Assembly: GCF_018812025.1 (NCBI RefSeq) | Contig: NC_063061.1 | Location: 39,974,674 to 40,038,673 of the forward strand | Length of the DNA stretch: 64,000 nt | Reading direction: 5' to 3' | From: Megalobrama amblycephala | Lineage: Eukaryota; Chordata; Actinopteri; Cypriniformes; Xenocyprididae | Translations under genes and position numbers: made by a program | The notes under the pieces: generated by a model | What the model saw: the letters and a program-made list of their open reading frames with translations, nothing else | Told to the model about the DNA's origin: nothing | Databases searched by the model: none | Shown: piece after piece, positions 35,935 to 47,208 of the stretch | Position numbering within the stretch: position 1 is the first letter of the stretch | Layout of the letters: each line of letters begins with the position of its first letter

Positions 35935-36750
35935 TGTGGCAGTATAGATATTTTCTGTACTGCCTCTGTTTATTTCATGTTCTTTGACACCGCCTGTCAC
36001 CTAAACTATAAGCATCAGGATTGGAGGAAAGGACTAATTAAGGGGAAGAGTGAAGGTATATATGGGCGAGGTTTAGACACTGGAGGCAGGTTCAACTGAC
36101 CAGAGACGTTATGTTCCCTTTGGAGGCAGTCCTTGTGGGTGGATTTTATGTTTCTGGGAATCATGGCGAGGAGGTGGGGTGCTACCTGTTTAGCCTGTCG
36201 CTAGCGGGCGTTGTCGTCGGCCGGTGAATGCTCTTCATCAAGTTTGGGGACTGGACTGGAGAGTTGTACTATATTCCTAAAATTCGTCTGCTTGGTGGTG
36301 CATAAAAAGAAAGAAAAAAAGACTGACGACGCCGATGTACCCGAGTCACTTAGACACCACCCGTGCTGCCGACTTGGTCAGTGTTGCTTTAATCACAGAC
36401 ATACATTTTTTCTTTCATCTCTCTCACACACACGTATACACAGAATAAATTTTTTCTGGTGTTTGTATATTTGTTTTGTTTTGTTTTTCAAAGTTGATTC
36501 ATATTGAATAGTAATTCAAAGGGTTTTTTTTTATTTTCTTATTTACAATTTCCTTATTCTTTCTTTTGAAGTTGAGTTGTTTTGTAGTCTAGTAAAATTT
36601 GCCAACCTACTAAATATTTCATTAAAAGACAAAGAAAGTTGCATTCAATTTATTGTTTTTCTTTATTATATAAATTTATGTAACAGATGTTTTTTTGTTG
36701 TTGTTGTTTTTTATCTATCAAGGGTGATTATCTTATTATTATCTGTGGCA
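35935..36750 (+). mobile_element. Putative LTR upstream of a retroviral-type primer site
   Basis: It begins TGTGGCAGTATAG and ends near CTGTGGCA. A TATATAT box lies at about 36,056 and an AATAAA signal at about 36,442, in U3-R-U5 order, with the primer-site-like sequence 15 bp downstream. Exact ends and a target duplication are not established. Confidence 0.4.
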
Positions 36751-36764
36751 AGTGTATACTTGTC

Positions 36765-36776
36765 TGGCGCCCGAAC
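36765..36776 (+). other. Primer-binding-site-like sequence (tRNA-Lys type)
   Basis: TGGCGCCCGAAC equals the first 12 bases of the lysine-tRNA-type primer site used by many retroelements. The match stops there, and no gag-like frame follows. Confidence 0.45.
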
Positions 36777-36930
36777 TAAATTACTGATTGTTTACTCACT
36801 TATTATTTTTTTTTTCCCTCAAGGTTTTGGGGACTAAGAGTCAACTTAGGACTGCGAACGACCATTATTAGCAGTGTCAGTGTGGTCTTGTGGTTAGCAT
36901 TTAGCGTTACCACGCTGAGGACCCGAGTTA

Positions 36931-37086
36931 GCAGTGTAGACACTGCTAAGTGTATTACTGCCCTCCTCAGGTCAAAGTTTGAACTAAATTGTCATATATA
37001 CTTGCACTAACATATTGTATATGACAATTTAGTTCAAACTTTGACCTGTGGAGGGCAGTAATACACTTAGCAGTGTCTACACTGCT
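36931..37086. repeat. 156-bp near-perfect hairpin (foldback element)
   Basis: The arms are about 69 bp (from 36,931, and back from 37,086), complementary with one mismatch, around a loop of about 15 bases. The outer ends are AGCAGTGTAGACACTGCT, themselves partly palindromic. TTAGCAGTGT also occurs 60 bp upstream at 36,867. Confidence 0.9.
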
Positions 37087-38081
37087 GGAATTCAAATAGA
37101 GAAGAAGTAGAGAGCTAGTTCAAGATGAGCATTTATGGTTAAAATGTATAAAATTGTATTTTTTAGAAAATTAGTTATTTTTGAGTTATTTTAAAAATGA
37201 GCTATTGCTCATCTAGGACCGTGTAGAAAGCTGCAGTGAAACTGTAATTTTGACCTTCAACTGTTTGGACTCCAGTGAAGTCCACTATATGGAGAAAATC
37301 CTGGAATGTTTTCATCAAAAACCTTAATTTCTTTTCGACTGAAGAAAGAAAGACATGAACGGCTTGGATGCCATGGAGGAGAGTAAATTATCAGGAAATT
37401 TTAATTTGAAAGTGAACTAATCCTTTAAATTAGCCTATGTTTCATTGTCTGTTGTTAACTGAAATTATTAACTTAAAGTGCTGTGATGTAAATGAAAGGT
37501 CATGAAACATGTACTGATTTATATTTTCAAACATACCTGGTGTGCTTCATTTTCCAAGCTCACACCTCTGACTCATAAGTGTACAAAACCTGTAGATCTA
37601 GTTCTGTCATGACAACTCTCGGATTGTGGCATGGTAATGGATATGACAATGTAGATATGTTTGGTCTTGGCAGAATAGATCTGCTACGCTGCTGATGTTT
37701 ATTGCTGCTGCTGCTGCAGAGCAAGTACGGGACTTGCTACTGCCAATACATACATGACCCGCTGCTGTGAGCAAGTAAGACATGCTGCTGCTGTACAATA
37801 TAGCGTACATGAATAACCGTAGCAGATCTGTACAGGTGGAGCTGGGGAAGGTGGAGGGTTTCTGAAGCACGCTGCACTACTAAGCTAATGCTAACTCATG
37901 TATTCAAAGATTAAGCACGCAAGCTCATTGGCTACTAATACGGCAGGAACCAATCATCTGTGTCCTATAGATAATGATGTGATTATTAGCAGGTTGAGTT
38001 AAAGGACCTATTAGCCTGCCCATTAAAGTTTCATGCCAGAACTTTGTATTTGCATAATGCTATTGCATAATTTGCAAAAAT
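37087..38081. other. No gene recognised
   Basis: Contains a GCTGCTGCT-rich stretch at about 37,690-37,790. I see no supported gene or element ends. Confidence 0.3.
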
Positions 38082-38085
38082 TTAA

Positions 38086-39695
38086 AGGTGCCCTCGAATG
38101 AAAAATAGTACATGGAAATGACATACAGTGAGTCTCAAACTCTATTGTTTCCTCCTTCTTATATAAATCTCATTTGTTTAAAAGACCTCAGAAGAACAGG
38201 CGAATCTCAACATAACACTGACTGTTACGTAACAGTCGGGATCATTAATATGTACGACCCAATATTTGCATATGCCAGCTCATGTTCCCAACATTATTAA
38301 AGGCATTACACAAGGGCAGCCAGTATTAACGTCTGGATCTGTGCACAGCTGAATCATCAGACTAGGTAAGCAAACAAGAACAATAGTGAAAAATGGCAGA
38401 TGGAGCAATAATAACTGACATGATCCATGATATCATGAAAATTTTAGTGATATTTGTAAATTGTCTTTCTAAATGTTTCGTTAGCATGTTGCTAATGTAC
38501 TGTTAAATGTGTTTAAAGTTACCATCGTTTATTACTGTATTCACAGAGACAAGACTGTCGTTATTTTCATTATTTAACACTTGCAGTCTGTATAATTCAT
38601 GTTTAACTTCATTCTTTATAAATCTCTCCAACAGTGTGTAATGTTAGCTTTAGCCACGGAGCACTATCAAACTCATTCAGAATCAAATGTAAACATAACA
38701 GTATACAATACTCACATAATCCGACGGATGCATGCTGCATGCATGACGAACACTTTGTAAAGATCCATTTGAGGGTTATATTAGCTGTGTAAACTTTGTT
38801 TATGCCATAGACAGTAAAAGAAATGGACACAGCGACCCCATTGGAACTCAATTGAGACAAGTGAAGCCCATTTTTAGCGATTTTTAGCACTTCCGTTTCT
38901 GACGTGCAGACTCAAACTAAGCTTGATGACGTCAGCAACCTGTCTGACAGATGCAAATCTTCTAGTAGCTGTGCGTGCAAACTGCCATCGTTAATCTTGC
39001 AGAGACGGCGAGCTTGAGCGGGGAGTTCTTTGGCGTGAGTGAGCAGGAGTAAGTATTCTGATTAATTATTTTGTATAGTATTTTAAAATGTAACGCCAGT
39101 ACGCCATATTAAGTTAATGCATACTATTGCCTGCGAGCTTCTCCTCCTGTCTGTACGGTAATTTCTCTACTGTGCGACAGAGAGTCGAGTGGTTATGACG
39201 CAATCGTTAGCCTATTTTTACAAAAACTGTTTCTACGGGGCCATAATGTAACATAGAAGGTAATGGAGCCCTTTATACATTGTCGTGTATCTTTAGAAAT
39301 AAATAATGGACAAATGGAGTCTTTAAACGCCTCAGATGTAAAGTTATTCTCTGTCAAAGTGACGCCAAAATGAATGGGAGTCAATGGGGATGCTAACGCA
39401 AGTGAAGTTCTGCTACAAGATGGCGGCACGCGGCCGACTTCAACTTCCGGTCAACTTCCTTGGGCACTGGTTTATGCACTGTTCAAGGCAAGCGCGAGCT
39501 CTGTGGGCGTGGAGAATGAGAATTAAAGGGCCAGGAGCCCTGAATCAGCTCATTTATAATGACGCCCCAAAATAGGCAGTTAAAAAAATGAATAATAAAA
39601 ATCTATGGGGTATTTTGAGCTGAAACTTCACAGACACATTCAGGGGACACCTTAGACTTATATTACATCTTTTAAAAAAAAGTTCTAGGGCACCT
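38086..39695 (+). mobile_element. Kolobok-like (TTAA) DNA transposon, non-autonomous
   Basis: TTAA lies at 38,082-38,085 and 39,696-39,699. The ends read AGGTGCCCT and AGGGCACCT. The 3' subterminal part (GGGGTATTTTGAGCTGAAAC) matches the fragment at 7018-7137. The interior from 38,806 (CATAGACAGTAAAAGAAATG) to about 39,480 looks like a second dispersed element. No transposase frame is seen. Confidence 0.7.
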
Positions 39696-39699
39696 TTAA

Positions 39700-40577
39700 G
39701 CAAACTTCTTTCACGTTGCATTAGTATTGTTTGTAGAATTTTGAAGAAAATAATGAATTTAATCTGTTTTGGAATAAGGCTGTAACAAGACAAAAAAAGT
39801 GTGAATATTTTATGAATGCACTGTGTATATAAAACTAGGTACTAACTCTGAACCTACAAAGGATTCAATTTCTTTTTAACATCACAAAACTGCAAGGGGA
39901 CATCAATGATTGTCATCAACTGTAATTCATGGGAATATAAACATTTTGAACAAATCAAAGCTAGCATAAATTACTTGGAGATAAATAGCTCAAAGTGTTG
40001 CACTAAGCTATATTAATTTTTTGAACAATGTCTGGAGACATCCGTCTACAGAAAGTTAACTCTTGAGCATGCAGTCATCATCAGGGCCAGAGCCTGTTAT
40101 ATAGGCAGTATAGGCAAATGCAAAGGGCGCAATCTCGCTAGGGGGCGCCAAAGAGGCCGGATTTAAACAGTAGATATTCAGTGTTCAGTAAGTATTGATC
40201 TGTTGTTGTTCTGATCAGCTTCAGTTCTTCTCATTAAAGTCTCTAATGAGCTGCTGATGTCAATCACTGTTAATAAATCAGAGATGATTCAATGATGGAG
40301 TTTATCAGATCTGAGTTATAAAATTAACCTCAGGAAACAATATGGATCTGAAATCAGAGATTCTCTCAGTTGATTTGAATAATTTTTTCACAACTGTTAA
40401 AGGTTTGTTCTATTTGTTATAAATGAGTTAATTTATTTTCATCTTAGATTGCATTTTTTTTAACATCTTCAACAGAAATTATATCAGTAGCTTTTAAATG
40501 AGGAAAATGTATTATAATGAGACTCATTGTTGTGTATTTATGACTGATATGAGTTTATGAATATATTCTTCCATTAG
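39700..40577. other. No gene recognised
   Basis: A G/C-richer repeat end (AGGGGGCGCCAAAGAGGCC) lies at about 40,138. The rest is AT-rich and leads into the duplicated block. Confidence 0.3.
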
Positions 40578-40657
40578 GAGATGATGAAGATGAGCTTGAT
40601 ATGAAACATCATCATCATGATGATCTGCTGACAGATGAATCAGAAACACAGTCTCTG
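40578..40657 (+). other. Exon-like segment of an unknown plus-strand gene, copy 2
   Basis: The acceptor TTCTTCCATTAG ends at 40,577 and the donor GTAAGA starts at 40,658. Two leading bases are followed by 26 codons ending DDLLTDESETQSL. A matching 3' portion is at 4478-4552. The next exon-like segment is 41,100-41,138. Confidence 0.45.
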
Positions 40658-41099
40658 GTAAGAACAGAAATGATTCTGTCAGAAAGAGAAACAGATCTTC
40701 AGTGTGAAACGACAGAAACTGGAGAATAAAAGTCATTCTGTCATAAACTCCATCAATAAAAGCACAATCACAGCCTGCTTTAGGATATTAAAGCTGAAAC
40801 TGAAGAGATCTTCATTCAAACCTTCACAATAATATCAAAACAGCACTAGTCATATTTTAGATCAACACTATTTGACTTCAATAATATGATGTTTGAGTTT
40901 CTTTACATGAATCTGGATCAGGATTATTTCAGAGAGATTTATTCTTCACTTTTACATTTATTTGTACAGCACTTCATTGTTTCAAAGCAGCTTCATGGAA
41001 AATGCATATTTCTACATCACAGTTAAGATCGATCAGTTATGCACAGATAATACAGTCACAGTTACAGTAGTGAACGTCACATTAATGATTTCATTACAG

Positions 41100-41138
41100 T
41101 ATAGAGATGATAATGTTACACATTGTGGAGGGATCCAG
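41100..41138 (+). other. 39-nt exon-like segment, copy 2
   Basis: TTTCATTACAG and GTGAGG flank 39 nt encoding YRDDNVTHCGGIQ, identical in protein to 4859-4897. Confidence 0.45.
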
Positions 41139-41654
41139 GTGAGGAAAAGACAAATTCTATTCTCAGAACAAACACAAACTCAACACAACTATATAAAGGT
41201 TATTCACATGAGCATCTTTAAACTAAAGGATTTATTCAGAACGGACTGACCTACGTTCACACTGTCAGTCCAAATCCGATTATCTGTGTATCCGACTGGA
41301 ATCTGATCTGAAATTATTGACATCCTCATTATGTATCTCAACTGTTTAGATCTGATTTGTGTCCATGTGATATTCTCACATGAAGTTGTGTTGGTAGACT
41401 TGTTTCTGCAGGAACTTTCAGCATGTTTTCTATAACAACGTCTGAAATTTATGTTTTACATGCCGTGAGAAAGTCACATAAACCACACAAAATCCAATCA
41501 GAGTGGTCAGACTGAAACTGATTTCCAGAAATGATTTTTGAAGAGGATTTCAAACCATATATATGAACGTAGTGTTGTAATTGAATTATTACAATAATAA
41601 TAATAATATATGATACTTTCTTCCTTACATCTGCAGTAATACTATCGAGACTAT

Positions 41655-41905
41655 CTACATATTGTATGTACACTGGTTAATAAGGATCAGTTCATTAGTC
41701 TGGTTATTTGTGATCAGATGAGTCTGTAAAAGCTGAAACCATCCAGAAGTGAACAGACTGTATTCTGATGATGATGATGATGTTCTGGTCTTCATCAGTG
41801 ATGTTGTGTGTTCTTGAGAACATGATGAAGGGTTTTGATGAGAGAATCTCTCCTCATTTTTGACATCAGAATCAATCTTTACAGGATCTTCTGGATCATC
41901 TGAGA
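41655..41905 (-). other. Family exon e3, unit 4
   Basis: The acceptor is TTTCTAG at 41,906. It reads SDDPEDPVKIDSDVKNEERF. The unit-1 stop is changed (TGA to AGA), so the frame runs on to TAG at 41,655-41,657, giving a longer C-terminus. VKTE is VKNE here, still a SUMO-type pattern. Confidence 0.45.
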
Positions 41906-42334
41906 CTAGAAATCACAAATATATATCAGATTATTATTGGATTTGTTTTTTGTTGTCAATCTATAACACATTCTGTCAATGAAACACAATCACAGATCTG
42001 TGAACTTTCATCTGTGACTCTGAATCTCTCTGAATGTGACACTGTGACATTATGAGTGTAAAACAGTAACAGGAGATCAGGTTTGGTTGAAACACGTTTT
42101 GTTTCAGCATCTGTAATTTTTGATCTAGAGAGCCCAAAACATTTACACAAAAAGTACCCACATTTGCTCACTGCAAAAGGCACCAATTCAAACCCCTGTT
42201 AGAATGCCTCAGCCCTCATGAGTTAACCACTAGAGTGCAATGTAACCATTAGACAAAAACAAGAACAGAATCCAAAAGAACTACACAAAAAATGTCTCTT
42301 TCTGTGATTGACAGATCAAATCCACTGTTTGACT

Positions 42335-42338
<4 letters not shown>

Positions 42339-42397
<59 letters not shown>
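42339..42397. repeat. (TG)n microsatellite
   Basis: About 30 TG units. The block-1 counterpart at 6605-6660 is shorter and interrupted. Confidence 0.95.
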
Positions 42398-42402
<5 letters not shown>

Positions 42403-42830
42403 AGTCTACTAGAACAAACTTCTTTAGCAGTATTTATGCTTAATGAACATAAACTCCAGTGTACCTGTGTAAAGAACATGAAGATCTAACAACAACAACA
42501 AAACTGTAAATTTGTGTGTCTATGTGTGAATATTCTTAATCAGAATAACAATGTTTTTATCCCATAGAGTTCAGGCTTTTTGGGTCCAGAAATGACATTT
42601 TACACACTTCTTTTGGTTTTGATCTGAAAAATGGCCTCATACAGACATTTATTTGTCATATATTTTTTTATTGTCTGTTGAGTAAGAATCCTCACCAACA
42701 CTTCTCAACTGATCTGATGTGACCTTTTGTTCTTTGAAACCTCATCAGTTCCTTTTTTATACACTGTGGAAACGTTTTAAAGACAGTGGACAAGAACAAC
42801 ATGTATTATTTGTGAAAAGATGACTATCGG

Positions 42831-43465
42831 TGCATTCCAAACGGGATATATCGTCATCCAAAGGGCACTTCGGAGTGAAAATAATCATGGCTGCCATATT
42901 GAAGGGTCCAAACTGAAGTGCTCAAAACGGGCCACTTCAAAGGGCCCTTCAGAATGAAGGATTTCAAAGGGAACAACTGATGGACACTTCTGACCCCATG
43001 ATGCTTTGCACAGGGATATTGTTTGATGTCACAGAATGGGTACAGGAGGTTATAGGAGTTCGATTTTACCTATAAATGTATGTATAGTGTTTTTCTATAC
43101 TACTGTAATATTTATACAAGTTAGATTTGGTACATTATTATGGTCAAAATGACATTGTACTTCAACAAAAATACTTTACAGCTCCTTTTATCAGTCCATT
43201 TAAATGTTTCAAATACATAGACACAATATACAATATGGTGCGGGAAACCAAAAATAAATAAATATATAAACTAACGTTAAACAAAGGGCGCAGCTTGCAC
43301 AATCTACTCCTCCTTGATTGTCTCGTTAAGATGACGCTGAAGTGCGTTCCAAAAAAATAGTTTTTTTGACCCCTACACTCTTCATCCCTTTGAAGTTCTC
43401 ACTCCGGAGGGTAAACCCTTTGAAGGGATTAGGGCACAGGGATGAGCCCTTCCAAATGGAACGCA
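42831..43465. mobile_element. Inverted-repeat element, TGCGTTCC family
   Basis: The ends are TGCATTCCAAACGGG and, inverted, TGCGTTCCATTTGGAAGGG. Matched AAAGGGC- and CACTTC-rich interiors follow. Related to 9109-9876. No coding capacity. Confidence 0.6.
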
Positions 43466-43968
43466 GGGTATCTTTGATCAGCTTCAACACATGCGGTTTT
43501 CCTTTTTATTCTATCATTTCTTTGCATACACTGCATCACATCCTATTCACCCTCTGCCCCCTAGTGTCTATATGCAGGAACTACATAACACATCAGAATT
43601 ACAAATCTATATTCAACAACTTGAATATTACACAACATTTGGAGCTTTTGAAAATAATCAGTCGTTCTTTTCCACTGTCTTGATATTCTGTTATTTTTCT
43701 GAGAAACTACAATTTATTCTAATCTAAGTTATATGATTTTCTCTGCAAATGTTTACTAAACAAACTAGTTATAGTTATAAAAAAAAAACAAAAAAAAAAA
43801 CTTGACAGTCATTAAAATGGGATCTGGGAGGAAGTGGGTAAATAATGAAATAGTCATATGACTCCTATCTTATCCCTGATTGGTGGTGTAACAACTGTTA
43901 CCATGTTACAACCATCCAGACTTCCCTGTATATCAAGACAATGAGAGTCATAAATATTAAACACTCAC

Positions 43969-44149
43969 AGTTTGGCATTATTCCTTCCATACTGACACAT
44001 TTAACAGCTCTCTCTCCTCTTCTCTCTCGTGGTCCACTGGTTTGTGTCTCCATTTCTCTCTCTGTCTTCTTGTTTTCTGCTGCTCTGTGATTTCTGAGGC
44101 TCCAGCAGTTTTCTGGATGTGTGATTTTCTTTCTCCACTGCATCTGAAT
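43969..44149 (-). other. Family exon e2, unit 4
   Basis: Acceptor TTGAACAG and donor GTGAGT are conserved. METQTSGPRERRGER leads to EGIMPN in frame. Confidence 0.5.
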
Positions 44150-46654
44150 CTGTTCAATCACACAGACATAATATACAACATAAACAGTTTAAAACAGTTA
44201 AAGTCAAATTAATGTAGTATCAGAGAACATTAAGATGCCTAGCTGAAATCAAAGAAAAGTGATTTTGTAAATTGAAGTAAGTTACTCTGATCAGTCAAAC
44301 ATCATTGTCTAGAGCTCTTTGTAAGTGGCCACTAGAGACCGCTATAGGTAATTAATTCACGGTCTTACAGGTAATTCATGTGACTGGGTTTGAGGCTTTG
44401 AGCCCAGGAACTGCTGATCGGTCCGTGTACGTTTTGATAGTTTGTTTTCCAATTTGAAATGAAATACGCAGAAACGAGAAAACCGTCGTTTCCCGTTTTT
44501 TCGTTTGTTAAAAAAAACGGAAAAACGAGATTTTGACTCGATTTTCGTTTTTTCGGGTCACGGATAGAAAATGGAAACACGACTTCAAAACTCGTTTTCC
44601 ACATGTGGGCGGTCATTACACGCCCCTTTCAGCCGATTGGTCAATCAAATCTGAGCCAGTGACGTCATCTTCAGTTCGTTCAACAAAATAACAGTCCTCT
44701 GCCGCTATATCAGTAGATGTCATAAATCGGCTTTCTTCTGTGCAACCTAACGCGTATTTCACAGAAATATTTATTTCAGAAATGTTAATCAGCACACAGA
44801 CTGTTGTAATGCTGTTTATAGTTTAATATGCATAGTGAAACTACCCACACAGAGGAGCGGATGAAAAGCACAGATAAAAAAAAAAAAAAAAAAAAAAAAA
44901 AACTACAGGTTTTATTTTATTCTATTTTGAATAAATAGAATAAATCACAATAAATAAGTAGTGTAAGCAATTTTGAAAAACGAACAATAGCTCATCTCTC
45001 TTTATTTATTTTATATAGCTAGCCTAACATTGCCTGCTGAAATGTTAATAACCCTTTGGTTAAAAGATTGAGGGAATATGTAAAGATCAAACATTAAAGA
45101 TCAAAATTACAGCTACATAGCTATTTTAGTTATGACAAAAATAATATATAAATGTTAAGCCAAAACGAATTAATTTAAAGGTGAACTGAAACAGAAACCG
45201 GCGTTATAACTAGGCTACCTCTCTAATTTGACACAAATCCAAATGTTTCAATATTCACGATTTGGAGGCTAAACTATATTTATTATTTAAACGCTTTTAT
45301 TGTAGCCTACACAGACTACTTAAAATAAGCAGTAGGCCTATAACTTTTTATATATTTGGTTGAATGTATATATTTTGACAGTTAACAGGCTGTGGTGTCA
45401 AGTTACTAAAACTGATGTTGTGTGTGCTTGAGGCGCCGACGCGTTCACTTGAATTTTCTTATAAAAGCGGAAACAACTTAATACTTAGACATTTATGGTC
45501 AAATATATGTAACACCATTCGAATCTGTGAAGGGTTAAATAGGCCTATTATTTTTGTACGCTCACAATAAAAACAAAACATTGCTCGTAAAATAAACAAA
45601 GAAATGTTCTGCCGTCTTGGTTTCCTTTCTGTGAACTTCTCAAAAATGAACCGACACTCATATTGTCGCATTTTTTCCCTTTTCATTTTGGTAATATTAA
45701 TTACTTAAGTGAAATAAATTTCGCGCATAGACATAGGCTATTTATTCCTTTTATATAATTGAATCCTTTGTTCTCCGTTCACAGAAGCGCTGCAGGTGCG
45801 TGATGATGATGAATCCTCATGTTCTGTTGTTTATTCTGGTATTTGTTTATGTAGGCTAAAACTAAACCCCTGGAATTTTTTAATGATTCACAGACATTTA
45901 TCAAATTTCGTTTAATTATAATTTAATATAGCCTAATCTTATCGGTTAATGAAACGATGATCGCGTCAGTTGAAAGTCAGGGGGAAAAAACAGAAATTAT
46001 ATTGACAAAGCAACAATAATTTTCGTTTAGTTTAAGTTTTTCAAAACATCCACAGAACTGCATACAGTAAATTTTCCCGCTGTTTAAGCCACGAATATTT
46101 ACAAAATAAAATGATTACAAAGATGATAAAAGATAATAAAATAATTACAAAGATAATAAAACTTCCATGTTTAATATACGAGAGTTTTTGTTTTGCTGTT
46201 GTCCACTAAAGCAATTGACGCAGAATCGCCAATAGCCGTTAAATCGAAATTGAAAGTAAAATGTTCAGGGCCATTTATAGCTAATTCATTCAAAAGCGAA
46301 GGAAAGACAGAAAAAGTGAGGATAGCAAGTAAACTGTGACATATAATAGTAATGTTCACTGTGTTCATAAAAGTGTTTAATTTAAGAGATAAAATCTGTA
46401 TGGCCATTTATAAGCTAAGGAAAACTAAAAAGCCCCCGATGGTGATAACGTTATTAGGTGTTGCCACCTAGTGGATAGCCTATTTTCTAATATGACTGCA
46501 TAGTCTACTGCAAGGAATGCGTCTGCTAAATGATTGAATTTAAATGTATAAAATGTAAACAAAACATTAAAATAAGAAAAAAAAATGAGTGCAGTAGCCA
46601 CTGATCTATAATAGATAGCTAATAGTCTATCATTATGTATAGCCTATTGATCGG

Positions 46655-47208
46655 TAGCCTGGTAATACCAGACTCTGCTACTTCACTTTGCTTCGTAGAC
46701 AGAGTCTGGAATGGCATAATAGAGAAGTGTTTTCTCTCTCGCTAGGGGGCGCTTGTCTGAAGTTTAAAATCATTGGTTACCCGTAAGCCAATCAGATACG
46801 TTTAGTTATGACGTATGTTATGCGCCTGTACAGCCGCATCGAAGCACAGACATCATGCATCGAACTCAAATCTGTTTAAAGATTTAAAGACTTAAAATGT
46901 TTATCAAACACTCTTCTTGTTCTGGCTTCAGTTTGAAAAAGAGTTGAATGTTCTCCATAACAGAGCGAATTGCATCCCGTGTTTCGTTTCCCATTTCCGC
47001 GGTCGTTTCGGTTTTCGATTTCTCTAACCTACAATGTAAAACTCGGCGCTTAGCATCTACGTCACGGCTCTCAGCCCACCCTCTGTTCGTTGATTGGCCC
47101 GGCTGTTTCCAGACCGGTGGCAAACAGAAAGCTCTGACGCTGTATCAGACTGAGTACAGAAGCGAAATGAAATTGAGCGGAAGTAGGAAGTCTGACGTAG
47201 TCAGGCTA
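46655..47208. mobile_element. 554-bp element with 9-bp duplication carrying a helicase fragment
   Basis: The ends are TAGCCTG and CAGGCTA. ATTGATCGG is repeated exactly at 46,646-46,654 and 47,209-47,217. It contains an inverted ACCAGACTCTG- and CAGAGTCTGG-like stem near its left end, and a minus-strand helicase-like frame. Confidence 0.75.
46884..47123 (-). pseudogene. RecQ-like helicase N-terminal fragment
   Basis: The minus-strand frame ends QLFFKLKPEQEECLINILS. This resembles the segment just before the Walker A motif of RecQ-type helicases found in fish transposable elements (F-x-L-K-x-E-Q-E-x-A/C-L). The Walker A itself is absent and a stop follows after SL. It is about 79 codons. It is probably the surviving first exon of a helicase gene of the parent element. 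Confidence 0.45.

Noticed and set aside
36885..36930. tRNA-like stretch (GTGGTTAGCATT ... GACCCGAGTT)
   Set aside because: It resembles a tRNA-derived SINE head, but the B box is cut by the hairpin and no cloverleaf can be drawn.
42249..42479. Minus-strand frame with a Thr-His run
   Set aside because: Translation of a TG microsatellite.
44365..44616. Frame starting MTAHMWKTSFEVVFPF, also present at 47,500
   Set aside because: It is the translation of both arms of the long inverted repeat, not a duplicated gene.
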